Shown here piece by piece: positions 53,571 to 60,743 of a stretch of 64,000 nt of DNA. The number at the start of each line of letters is the position of its first letter. The stretch's first letter is position 1. The translations under genes and the position numbers were made by a program. The notes under the pieces were generated by a model. The model was not told where the DNA came from. It saw only the letters and a program-made list of their open reading frames with translations, and searched no databases. This stretch comes from Pelagibacterium montanilacus (GTDB lineage Bacteria; Pseudomonadota; Alphaproteobacteria; Rhizobiales; Devosiaceae): the NCBI RefSeq assembly GCF_003992665.1, contig NZ_RZMX01000025.1:142321-206320 (forward strand), written 5' to 3'.

Positions 53571-54583
53571 CTACCCTTCTCCAGCTTCTCGCTCACCACG
53601 GCGCCAACGGTGCTGAACTCCGTCTTCTCGCCGCCGTTTACAGGCTTGTGCTCAAACACCTTGTCGAAAGAAGCTGCGTCAGCGGTGAGCATAGCGCCGT
53701 TATCGAGCTCAACGGTTCGGTAGGGCAGCTGCTTGGTGAATTCCTCGGTATCGAACTGAAAGTTGTCGTTCGCGAGATCGGCGCGATCGAGCTGCTTGAC
53801 GACTGCAGCCTTGGCATCCTCGGCAAAGCCGAAGCGATTGCAGAATTCCTCAACGCTCATCGTCTCTTTACCAAGACCGCTCGCCAGAGTGGCGGCAGCG
53901 GTGATTTGGCGTTTGGTTTCCAAATCGTCGGTTGCCTTGATTGCCTTTTTAAGCGCTATCGCGAGGCGCCGAGTGCCAAAGGCTGGGCTGGTCATGAAGT
54001 CGGACAGCAGGAAGTCCTTCACCCAGTAATCTGATGATTCCAAGTCTTGGCTGTTGATCTGCTTATCGACAGCCATTCCGCTCCAAAAGCCGCCTTGGAA
54101 AGACTGGTGCTTGTAGACGACTGCCTTATACGAGTTAGCGTTCTTCATGAAGACGCGGTCAATGAACTCGACCGTCAGCATATCGGCGCCCTCGTTCACT
54201 ACCACGCCATTGTTGGCGCGAAAACGAGAGAGAACCACCTTGTGGTCGTTACCTTCCTTGCCCTTGATCAGGAAGAGCAGGCCCAAGCCGGAGCGCCTAG
54301 TTGTGACCAAGCCTAGCTGCTCTGCAAGCGAGCGCCCAAGGTCCACGCCTGGCGAGGCGGCATAGGCGGTCAGCATGTCACGCCGCGCATTGGCTTGCGC
54401 GCCGTCATTCCCCTTATTGAAAGCAATACCGATGTTGCACTCCGTGTCGGCCTTTTCATAGACGCTCTTCATAAGTGCGAACATGTCGCCTTCGTGAGGC
54501 ACCAAACTACCGACGACGGCTGCCGGCTCAGCGACCCCTTTGTTCGGGTAGATCAAATACGTGTGAATGCTTTCGATCGGCAC
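53567..54583 (-). CDS. Unknown protein coupled to the RelA/SpoT-domain gene
   Basis: 338 residues from the GTG at 54583, chosen because GGGAGG lies 5 nt upstream; the frame is open to a GTG at 54682 without a good site. No signal peptide. Features: MKSVYEKADTECNIGIAFNK, GLLFLIKGKEGNDHKVVLSR, VNEGADMLTVEFIDRVFM, ESSDYWVKDFLLSDFM, and a C-terminal KTEFSTVGAVVSEKLEKGR. The middle and end faintly recall the nucleoid-associated NdpA/YejK fold, but I would not assign it. Overlaps the RelA/SpoT gene by four bases. May be antitoxin, sensor or partner. Confidence 0.7.
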   Translation of the reverse strand: MPIESIHTYLIYPNKGVAEPAAVVGSLVPHEGDMFALMKSVYEKADTECNIGIAFNKGNDGAQANARRDMLTAYAASPGVDLGRSLAEQLGLVTTRRSGLGLLFLIKGKEGNDHKVVLSRFRANNGVVVNEGADMLTVEFIDRVFMKNANSYKAVVYKHQSFQGGFWSGMAVDKQINSQDLESSDYWVKDFLLSDFMTSPAFGTRRLAIALKKAIKATDDLETKRQITAAATLASGLGKETMSVEEFCNRFGFAEDAKAAVVKQLDRADLANDNFQFDTEEFTKQLPYRTVELDNGAMLTADAASFDKVFEHKPVNGGEKTEFSTVGAVVSEKLEKGR

Positions 54584-54671
54584 ATCGCCCTCCCAGCTGG
54601 TCAACAGAGATCTGTTTAGCAGAGTCACGAAATTTGCGAAGTCCGAGCGAAATACAGGCCAGGCACCGGTA

Positions 54672-54911
54672 CAAAAGAGCACGACCCTGATCGTCCTAGC
54701 GGCGTTCGAGAGAGGCGAGGACGGCGAGCTGAGGCCCGCCTGCGAAACTCAGCAGATGCTAAGCGAGCACAGCGCGATTCAGGGGGCCAAGCTGATGTCG
54801 AAGGGGTACGCCGGCGTCATCGCATGGAAGAGGCCAGCACGACCGGACGAGGGGGAATTCGGAGAACCGGAAGTACCCTGGCAGTTAGGGGATGTGCCAG
54901 ATCTCGAATAG
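54672..54911 (+). pseudogene. 5'-truncated paralogue of the small gene at 57828
   Basis: The frame up to the TAG at 54909 reads ...LIVLAAFERGEDGELRPA... AGVIAWKRPARP...GEFGEPE...VPDLE and matches the product of 57828 over its whole length (shared DGELRPA, AGVIAW, GEP, VPDLE). No ATG, GTG or TTG is found where that gene starts; the preceding bases instead belong to the upstream end of the minus-strand unknown gene. Looks like a copy whose promoter and first codons were lost when the module on its left arrived. Confidence 0.6.
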
Positions 54912-54964
54912 ATCGATGGAGCGTCATCCTATGGACGTGCTAATGCCCAGCCAAAGGAGTACCC

Positions 54965-55519
54965 ATGAGCAAGCAAGTTAATAAGCTGGTCGAAGTTTTA
55001 GCCAAGGCCGAGTATGCGGTAGGGATGACCAATCAGGCCAAGGACTCCGTTCATCACCCCGGAGGTCTTTGGTACCACGCGATCGGCATGTTCAATGCCT
55101 TCTACTCGATCAATGAAGAGATCAAGATCCGTCTGAAAAATGGCGGTGATCTTGAGCTGAAGGGAGCGGTCGAAGACTGGTGGAAAGCCAACGAAGCGAC
55201 GGTCAAAGGTTTCTTCGGTAGCGCTCGCAATGTGGCCACCCATCAGGGCGCTATTCAGTGCGAGTACTTCACCTGGTGGGAAATTGATCATTGGAACGAC
55301 ACCGAGCACCCGTTCCGTAGTGCCAAGGTCACAGTCGATAACTCAAGCATCCAAGAGATGCCCGCGGTCGATTTTCTGGCGCTGTGCAGTAAAGCGCTGA
55401 CGTTCATGCGGGACGGCATCATCTCGATCAATGCCGACTACAAGGCTAGAGGCGGGACAAAACACGCCTTGCCAGAACCGGAGGACATCAACGCGATGTT
55501 CAAGGGCTTCGAGCTCTAA
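54965..55519 (+). CDS. Small HEPN-like protein of unknown function
   Basis: 184 residues, mostly helical. Near residues 84-95 it reads GSARNVATHQG, an RxxxxH motif (R88, H93) as in HEPN ribonucleases, within a helix-rich frame with Trp-rich parts (EDWWKANEA, EYFTWWEIDHWND). No membrane parts. AAAGGAG precedes the ATG by about 8 nt, a good binding site. It follows the truncated small gene by 54 bases on the same strand. HEPN assignment rests on one motif and the helical content. Confidence 0.7.
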   Translation: MSKQVNKLVEVLAKAEYAVGMTNQAKDSVHHPGGLWYHAIGMFNAFYSINEEIKIRLKNGGDLELKGAVEDWWKANEATVKGFFGSARNVATHQGAIQCEYFTWWEIDHWNDTEHPFRSAKVTVDNSSIQEMPAVDFLALCSKALTFMRDGIISINADYKARGGTKHALPEPEDINAMFKGFEL

Positions 55520-56158
55520 CCAAGCAAAAGGGGCTGCCGAAGCGACCCCTAATTCTCCCACTGCCGGTGCGCCGATACCCCGGATTCGACGAGGGCCTGC
55601 CGGTGTGTTGGCCAGTATGGATTCAGTGGATCATGCCGACAGCAAAAGGCGATCTCGCGGGCAGTGCCCGTGAAAAATATTGCCAGGTCGCTGACACAGA
55701 TCAACATTCAATTTGTCCACAGGCGGTTGCGGCATGCGATCATTGATTCTCTGCCTGTCGCCCCAGTGCGCTGTCGCCCTGGTGCAGGCCGATATGGAAA
55801 TCCCACAATGGAAGACAAACCATAGCTTGCAAGGCAGTCGATGGTGCCGGCAGCAGGGGTTGAACCCGCGACCACTGATTGCAAAGAACAGGCGCTTCAG
55901 ACCAGGAACGAATGCTCGCCCATAAGGTACAGGGGAAAAATCTAAGTCCCTAACGCCGAAGGTGGTTAGACCGACACCGACGGCGTTTCGTTCCGAGCCG
56001 CCAGTCCCCTTCCGGCCCAGATGAGCCACTGGCGGATCTCTCCACGCAATGAATGCATTTCCATAATGCGTTTGCCAATAGCTGCCTGACCGCTACCGGC
56101 CCTAATTCAGCCGTCCGGCATGCGCGAGCGGCGGGAGCTGCCCAACTTCTCTGAAGGC
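55520..56158. other. Gene-free stretch at the right part of the island, with a tRNA 3'-half fragment
   Basis: No protein gene is supported. On the minus strand, 55889 to 55842 reads like the 3' half of a tRNA: the 3' side of an anticodon arm (TTGCAATCAG), variable loop TGGTC, T arm GCGGG-TTCAACC-CCTGC, then TGCCGGC-A-CCA. The expected 5' half (acceptor 5' strand and D arm) is missing; the bases there do not pair. This is what an attachment-site copy of a tRNA gene end looks like. The parent tRNA is not in the window; a threonine tRNA is possible. Confidence 0.5.
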
Positions 56159-56380
56159 CTAGTTCTTCTTGACCAGCCCGCGCTCCCACATCTCGGCTTC
56201 AACCAACGGGAGCCAGAGCGTGTCGATGAGGTCGGGGTGGTTGAGGGTGTTGAAATTGTCCAGCAACTGCTCATCGGTCATCAGCTTGACGCGGGTGACG
56301 CGATCTTCCTGAGACATGCCTTCAAGAGGTGCATCGCCGATGTGGCCGATGCCCTCCCGCCGATTGCCGTCTTTTGCCAT
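56159..56380 (-). CDS. Small hypothetical protein
   Basis: 73 residues, charged and helical (SQEDRVTRVKLMTDEQLLDN, then LWLPLVEAEMWERGLVKKN). It has normal protein-like composition with a run of AGGAGGA 13 nt before the ATG at 56380, a little far. No family recognised. Confidence 0.5.
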   Translation of the reverse strand: MAKDGNRREGIGHIGDAPLEGMSQEDRVTRVKLMTDEQLLDNFNTLNHPDLIDTLWLPLVEAEMWERGLVKKN

Positions 56381-56527
56381 CTGCCCTAGCTTTCCTCCTA
56401 GCACCCCGCCATCAGGCCTATGCCGCTCTCCCCGCCAGGATACGCAATAGGCACGATGTGCTAGTTACATATTCCGCCCGCCTTTTCATCCCCTCCAAAT
56501 GTATACAAAGGACCGCAACACGCCCCG

Positions 56528-56968
56528 TCAGGCGTGCGCGTGACTGGCCGCTTCGATGACGTCGAGGATCATGCTCGCGTCGACCGGCTTACGCAGAACG
56601 CGCAGATTTCTGACCGTCGAATGGATCCCGTCAAAGGTGGTTCGATCGTCTGCATCCAGCAGGCCAATCGTCAGCGTCTCGGGGAACTGCATTGAGATGC
56701 GGAACGCCAGCGCACGAACGGTCTCTTCGTGGGAAAGGTTGATGATCACCACGTCGGCCGGTTGCTCGGCGAACTCGTACCAGAAGCGCCTAGGCCGGAA
56801 GCACTGGCGCGTGGAGTAGCCTTCGAGCACCAACAGCCTGGCCAGCGCGTTGCAGAAACAGAAGTCGTACTCGAGAAATTGAGCAGACCGTTGTTCAGCC
56901 TGTCCCCGCCCGGAACTTTCGGTCGATAAATTATGGATGGCTGCAGAGGTTGAACCCGTCTTTGGCAT
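56528..56968 (-). CDS. Degenerate response-regulator receiver-like protein
   Basis: 146 residues from the ATG at 56968 (GGGGGAAAGC just upstream). A CheY-like layout: FLEYDFCFCNALARLLVLEG, ADVVIINLSHEETVRALAF, LTIGLLDADD, and the conserved Lys-Pro in VLRKPVDASMILDVIEAA. The phosphorylatable Asp at the end of strand 3 (usually VxxD) is replaced: VVIINLS has Asn. It is therefore a pseudo-receiver that is probably not phosphorylated. Single gene; a possible operator lies upstream at 57052. Confidence 0.65.
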   Translation of the reverse strand: MPKTGSTSAAIHNLSTESSGRGQAEQRSAQFLEYDFCFCNALARLLVLEGYSTRQCFRPRRFWYEFAEQPADVVIINLSHEETVRALAFRISMQFPETLTIGLLDADDRTTFDGIHSTVRNLRVLRKPVDASMILDVIEAASHAHA

Positions 56969-57051
56969 GCTTTCCCCCAATCGCGAATCTGCCCCCATAG
57001 CACTACTCGCGTTGTCACAAAGCCTAGAATGTTAGGGAAATGCCGTAAAGG

Positions 57052-57067
57052 TTGACCACAAGGTCAA
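57052..57067. promoter_or_regulatory. Perfect inverted repeat, possible operator
   Basis: TTGACC-acaa-GGTCAA, 84 bases before the pseudo-receiver gene and 190 before the small gene at 57258. TTGACC can also be read as a -35 box. Role uncertain. Confidence 0.35.
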
Positions 57068-57257
57068 ATCGGGAAAATGCCTGCAATTGAAAGCATTCAA
57101 TCACGAATAAGTGAATTCCACGATGAGAAAAGTTCTCGCCCGAGGCCCGACTTTCTCGAATGAAGCCACCACTTCACGTTTGAGCTAAGTAGTCTTGCGT
57201 ATGGGGCGCGTCTATTTCTCATGATAAATCGAGGGCCGAACGAAAGGCTCTGGCCTC

Positions 57258-57473
57258 ATGGCTGCAATCTCACTCACCATCGAAGCGGCGGACCCCGCGT
57301 CCGGCCTGGTTACGCTTGGCGACGGGAGCTTCCGCGCCATCACCGCGCTTTACGATGCGTCGGGACGCGCAACCCTGGACTCTGAAGATGCCGTTGCCTG
57401 CTCGGTCGAACTGGACGACGGCGCGTATGGGCTCCTGCTCCTCGAGGACTACAGGCCAAAGTGCTTGAATTGA
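57258..57473 (+). CDS. Small hypothetical protein
   Basis: 71 residues, beta-rich and acidic (AADPASGLVTLGDGSFRAI, ALYDASGRATLDSEDAVACS). GAAAGG lies about 10 nt before the ATG. No family recognised; composition looks like a real gene. The 290 bases before it have no other gene. Confidence 0.55.
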   Translation: MAAISLTIEAADPASGLVTLGDGSFRAITALYDASGRATLDSEDAVACSVELDDGAYGLLLLEDYRPKCLN

Positions 57474-57533
57474 CGCTGCTGCGCAGTGCCGGGCACAGGA
57501 GGTGCGCAGCGCGTCCTGGCCGAGGTCTGGCCC

Positions 57534-57764
57534 CTACCCCACATCCTGGATGAACGTCAGAACGTCCCTCTCGAAGCTACGCAGCACGGCATAGGGGATC
57601 GAGATCCGAAACTCGCCGGCCGACTCATCAAAGATCGAGAAGCGAAAGCCCAGGGCCAGCATGGCGCGCGCCTCCTCGGCCGTCAGCTCCGGCCATACAT
57701 CGTCGCGGCCAGCAAGCTCGATCGTGAAGCGCACCTCGGTCGGTTCCGGTCTCGTCTGGCCCAT
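57534..57764 (-). CDS. Small hypothetical protein
   Basis: 76 residues: EVRFTIELAGRDDVWPELTA, AMLALGFRFSIFDESAGEF, ending FERDVLTFIQDVG. GGAGGG is 4 nt before the ATG, a strong site. Divergent from the SOS-box operon, whose LexA site lies 34 bases from its start, so LexA may also affect it. No family recognised. Confidence 0.65.
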   Translation of the reverse strand: MGQTRPEPTEVRFTIELAGRDDVWPELTAEEARAMLALGFRFSIFDESAGEFRISIPYAVLRSFERDVLTFIQDVG

Positions 57765-57797
57765 CTTGCCCTCCGCGTTGCCCTCGTTCTATGTTGA

Positions 57798-57812
57798 GAA
57801 CAAATGCGGAAC
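57798..57812. promoter_or_regulatory. LexA (SOS) box of the alphaproteobacterial type
   Basis: GAACAAATGCGGAAC is an exact GAAC-N7-GAAC, the direct-repeat LexA site of Hyphomicrobiales (GTTC-N7-GTTC on the other strand). It lies 16 bases before the start of the small gene at 57828, which leads into the SRAP gene. A GTTC 9 bases further left (57786) may add to the site. Confidence 0.7.
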
Positions 57813-57827
57813 AAGTGGGGTCGCAAC

Positions 57828-58064
57828 ATGCCCAAGCCCATTGTGATGATGGTGTTCGATTATGCCGAGGAGGATGGCGAGCTGCGCCCGGCGCGCGAGC
57901 CCCAGGAGTTCCAGAGCGAAGAGACGGCAATCCACAAGGCGAGGCTCGCTGCGCCCCATCATGCCGGGGTGATCGCCTGGGCGCGTGAGGCAGAGCCCAA
58001 TACGGGCGACTATGGGGAGCCCATCGAGCTCTTCCGCCACGGGGCCGTCCCCGATCTGGAGTGA
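57828..58064 (+). CDS. Small conserved protein in an SOS-controlled unit with SRAP
   Basis: 78 residues: PKPIVMMVFDYAEEDGELRP, HHAGVIAWAREAEPN, GDYGEPIELFRHGAVPDLE. A second, truncated copy is at 54672. The ATG at 57828 (GGGG 7 nt before) is preferred to one at 57804, which lies inside the LexA box. Its TGA overlaps the next ATG (TGATG). Function unknown; position suggests a role in DNA damage response. Confidence 0.75.
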   Translation: MPKPIVMMVFDYAEEDGELRPAREPQEFQSEETAIHKARLAAPHHAGVIAWAREAEPNTGDYGEPIELFRHGAVPDLE

Positions 58065-59080
58065 TGTCCAGGCGCAAGGGTGAGCTCTCCGGCGCCCAGA
58101 TCGACCAGGACTATCCTCACCAGGTCGCGCTCCTGGCCGAGCAGCACAACTGGGCGGCCCGGACGATCGGCGTCTTTTGCCGGCTGCACGGGCTCGAGGT
58201 GGCGCCCAGGGGCCATTCGGTCGCGATCGATGACGTCTGGCATGTCGTCACCTGCTTTGCCCGGGAGGCCGATGCGGATCGATTCCGTGAAGCCTTTGAC
58301 GGCTACCGCTTCGATCCGGCCGATCGCGCGCGCGGCAACAATTGGATGCGCTGGACACCCAAGGCCCCACCCCTCACATTCATGCAAGAGGCCCTGATCG
58401 AGGACGCTGCCATGTGCAATCTCTACAGCCACACATCCGCCCGGCAGGCGATCATCGATCTGGCGCGGGTCTGGTCGGTGGCCGAAGCCGTGGGTAACCT
58501 CGCTCCGCAGCCCGGCATCTTCCCAGACCATGCCGCGCCGATTGTGCGCAACACCGAGGGCGGACGGGAGCTGGCCCTGGCCCGCTGGGGCATGCCCTCC
58601 CCGGCCTTTGCGCTCGAGGGCAAGAAGGCCGATCGCGGCATCACCAATATCCGGAACACCAAGAGCCCCCACTGGCGCCGCTGGCTCGGCGTCGCCCATC
58701 GCTGCGTGGTGCCCTTCACATCTTTTTCCGAGTTCAACCGCGACGCCGGCGGCGACATCTGGTTCGCGCTCGACGAGACCCGCCCCCTCGCCTTTTTCGC
58801 TGGCGTGCACGTGCCGGGCTGGACGAGCGCGCGCAAGGTCTCGACCGGCGAGGAGACGATCGACCTTTATGGGTTCCTGACTACCGAGCCCAATGCCGAG
58901 GTCGGCGCCATCCACCCCAAGGCCATGCCGGTGATCCTGACCCGGCCCGAGGAGATCGAACTTTGGCTCACCGCGCCCTGGGCCGAGGCGAGCGCCCTCC
59001 AGCGGCCGCTGCCCGACGGTGCGCTCCAGATCGTCGCGCGGGGAGCCAAGTCGGATGGACCCGCCGATGGCGTGATCTAG
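58064..59080 (+). CDS. Upstream ORF fused in frame to SRAP (residues 1-116 unknown)
   Basis: The frame runs without a stop from the ATG at 58064 (overlapping the preceding TGA) through the whole SRAP gene, 338 codons. The first 116 residues (YPHQVALLAEQHNWAARTIG, VAPRGHSVAIDDVWHVVTCF, EAFDGYRFDPADRARGNNW) form a small domain I do not recognise. In the fusion, the SRAP cysteine would be at residue 118, where it cannot be an N-terminal nucleophile. Either a true fusion with internal initiation, or two genes of which the first has lost its stop codon. Confidence 0.6.
   Translation: MSRRKGELSGAQIDQDYPHQVALLAEQHNWAARTIGVFCRLHGLEVAPRGHSVAIDDVWHVVTCFAREADADRFREAFDGYRFDPADRARGNNWMRWTPKAPPLTFMQEALIEDAAMCNLYSHTSARQAIIDLARVWSVAEAVGNLAPQPGIFPDHAAPIVRNTEGGRELALARWGMPSPAFALEGKKADRGITNIRNTKSPHWRRWLGVAHRCVVPFTSFSEFNRDAGGDIWFALDETRPLAFFAGVHVPGWTSARKVSTGEETIDLYGFLTTEPNAEVGAIHPKAMPVILTRPEEIELWLTAPWAEASALQRPLPDGALQIVARGAKSDGPADGVI
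58412..59080 (+). CDS. SRAP (SOS response-associated peptidase, YedK/HMCES family), internal start
   Basis: 222 residues from the ATG at 58412, preceded by GAGGA at 7 nt. Counting from here the catalytic set is in place: Cys2 (MCNLYS; the Met is removed), Asn79 in GITNIRN, Glu107 in PFTSFSEF and His168 in IHPKAMPVIL. SRAP proteins bind abasic sites in single-stranded DNA through a covalent Cys2 link and protect replication. The LexA box upstream of the transcript fits this. The internal start is inferred from the need for a free Cys2 and from the binding site. Confidence 0.85.
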   Translation: MCNLYSHTSARQAIIDLARVWSVAEAVGNLAPQPGIFPDHAAPIVRNTEGGRELALARWGMPSPAFALEGKKADRGITNIRNTKSPHWRRWLGVAHRCVVPFTSFSEFNRDAGGDIWFALDETRPLAFFAGVHVPGWTSARKVSTGEETIDLYGFLTTEPNAEVGAIHPKAMPVILTRPEEIELWLTAPWAEASALQRPLPDGALQIVARGAKSDGPADGVI

Positions 59081-59148
59081 CAGCGGGCTTGTGCCGCAGG
59101 CCGCAACGCGCTTTCATGGCCCCAGGGAGACAATGGGGGGATGAGATC

Positions 59149-59604
59149 ATGCAGGGTTTGACGGTCCGGTCCGTGGCCATGATGCAGGCCGTGCTTCTGG
59201 TCATAACCTCATGGCTGGTCGGAACGCTGGTCGGGCTCACCGTGGGCGCCCTATGGGGTATCATCGCAGCGTTCGGGGTGACCCAGGTCGGGGCGCTGGG
59301 CATCCTCTGGCAGATGGGCAGGTTCAGGTCCGCGACCTCCAAACGCCCGGACGCACCCATGGCACCGCCTATGCCTGGAGCCGGCCCGCAAGATTTGAAG
59401 CTCTTGTGCGAGGATATTCTCAAGGGCGAAGTCCTCAACATGGTGGACCGCGCCGTTGCAGCCGGATGGCCCCGTCAAACGGTGCTGGTCGCGCTCAGCT
59501 CTGTGGCTGACGATGCTGCACTGGCGAGTAGGTCCGAACCGGCAACCGAAGCCACCATCCACGAGATATTGGCACGTGGACAGCGCCCCGGGCGCCAGAC
59601 CTGA
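59149..59604 (+). CDS. Two-helix membrane protein of unknown function
   Basis: 151 residues. The first 55 hold two hydrophobic helices (MMQAVLLVITSWLVGTLVGL and IIAAFGVTQVGALGILWQMG). The cytosolic tail is helical (DILKGEVLNMVDRAVAAGW, ending TIHEILARGQRPG). GGGGGG precedes the ATG at 59149 by about 8 nt. It follows SRAP on the same strand after 68 bases. No family recognised. Confidence 0.65.
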   Translation: MQGLTVRSVAMMQAVLLVITSWLVGTLVGLTVGALWGIIAAFGVTQVGALGILWQMGRFRSATSKRPDAPMAPPMPGAGPQDLKLLCEDILKGEVLNMVDRAVAAGWPRQTVLVALSSVADDAALASRSEPATEATIHEILARGQRPGRQT

Positions 59605-59682
59605 TGCCAGTTCTTTGACACGGCGCGACCGGCCTGCCATCTGGCCTTGAGGCGATCGCACTGGAACCCAAGGAGACACGAC

Positions 59683-60105
59683 ATGCGTCAAATGCTGCTC
59701 ACAGCACTCTTCGCGCTGGCAGCCAGCTCACTGCCGGCCCAAACCCAGCCGCATCTTGAGCTCTGCGCACCTGGCCAACCCAACACGGCGAATAAGACCT
59801 GCATCGTTGATGGCGACACGCTCTGGCTATCCGGAGAGAACATCCGGCTTGAAGGCTTTGATACCCCAGAGCCGCAATCTCAAATTTGTGGCGGAGAACG
59901 TGAGGTCGAACTCGCCGGCCAGGCCAGTGCACGCCTCATGGAGTTGATGAACGCGAACGCCTGGACGATCGAACGCAGCGGAACCGACCAATATGGCCGG
60001 ACGCTTGCCACGATCGCGATCGACGGGCGCGAAGTCGGTGAATGGCTGGTCGAGGAGCGGTTGGCCCGCTGGTGGCCGGACGGCGACGAGTGGTGGTGCG
60101 GCTGA
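59683..60105 (+). CDS. Secreted thermonuclease-family (SNase-like) protein
   Basis: 140 residues with a signal peptide (RQMLLTALFALAASSLPAQ). The SNase-like OB fold follows: CIVDGDTLWLSGENIRLEGF, FDTPE, the Arg/Glu active-site segment ERSGTDQYGRTLATIAIDG, and EWLVEERLARWWP. Two Cys pairs suggest disulfides in the periplasm. AAGGAG is 7 nt before the ATG at 59683. Likely exported nuclease; small members of this kind are common in rhizobia and some are not active. Confidence 0.85.
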   Translation: MRQMLLTALFALAASSLPAQTQPHLELCAPGQPNTANKTCIVDGDTLWLSGENIRLEGFDTPEPQSQICGGEREVELAGQASARLMELMNANAWTIERSGTDQYGRTLATIAIDGREVGEWLVEERLARWWPDGDEWWCG

Positions 60106-60224
60106 GGATCTAGACCAGCGATCAATAGCGTTCTAGCGCATCACATGCGCGGTCACCCGGCAGATACCTCTTGCGGTCTCACCGCATTCCATTTTGAATG
60201 CGCTTAAGATTGCAGGGGGTTCCA

Positions 60225-60710
60225 ATGAAGAACGTGTTTAAGGTCAGCGCGGCCGTTCTGATGCTGGTGGCGATTCAGGCTTGCTCCACAACATACGGCG
60301 ATATGGGAGCGATGGGCGGGGTTGCTGCTGTCCCGATCACATCAGATACCTATCGCATTTCGGCGAGAGGCAACGGGTTCACGGATCCAACTACCATCCA
60401 GGACTATTCGCTTCTCAAAGCGGCTGAAACGACGTTGCAGAACGGGCATACTCACTTTGGTGTCGTCTCGAGCGCAGACGCATCGCGCACGTCGTTGGGG
60501 CAGACTCCCGGAACGATGCAAACCAATATCTACGGCAATACGGCCTACTCCACATTCACGCCCGGGACGACCTACACCATCAACCAGCCGGGCGAGGACT
60601 TGCTGGTCCGCATCTTCACGCCCGGACCGGGCCAAAGCGCGTCCGGTGCATTCAAGGCGCAGGAGGTGTTCGACAGCATAAATCCCCGTGTCGAACGGTC
60701 TGGCTCATAG
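60225..60710 (+). CDS. CC0125/CC1285-type lipoprotein
   Basis: 161 residues. Lipoprotein signal with lipobox AIQAC near residue 20. The mature part has DTYRISARGNGFTDPTTIQD, LLKAAETTLQNGHTHFGVVS, which match a small lipoprotein family common in alphaproteobacteria. Function unknown. AGGGGG stands 6 nt before the ATG at 60225. Confidence 0.8.
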   Translation: MKNVFKVSAAVLMLVAIQACSTTYGDMGAMGGVAAVPITSDTYRISARGNGFTDPTTIQDYSLLKAAETTLQNGHTHFGVVSSADASRTSLGQTPGTMQTNIYGNTAYSTFTPGTTYTINQPGEDLLVRIFTPGPGQSASGAFKAQEVFDSINPRVERSGS

Positions 60711-60743
60711 CGGATTTCCGTCGCTTATCGATAGGTGGTTCCG

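Noticed and set aside
55713..55925. Small plus-strand frame ending RWCRQQGLNPRPLIAKN
   Set aside because: Same kind of false protein from the complement of a tRNA; it led to the tRNA 3'-half call instead.
57804..57830. ATG at 57804 as start of the SOS-unit gene
   Set aside because: It lies inside the LexA box and lacks a binding site; the ATG at 57828 fits the paralogue better.
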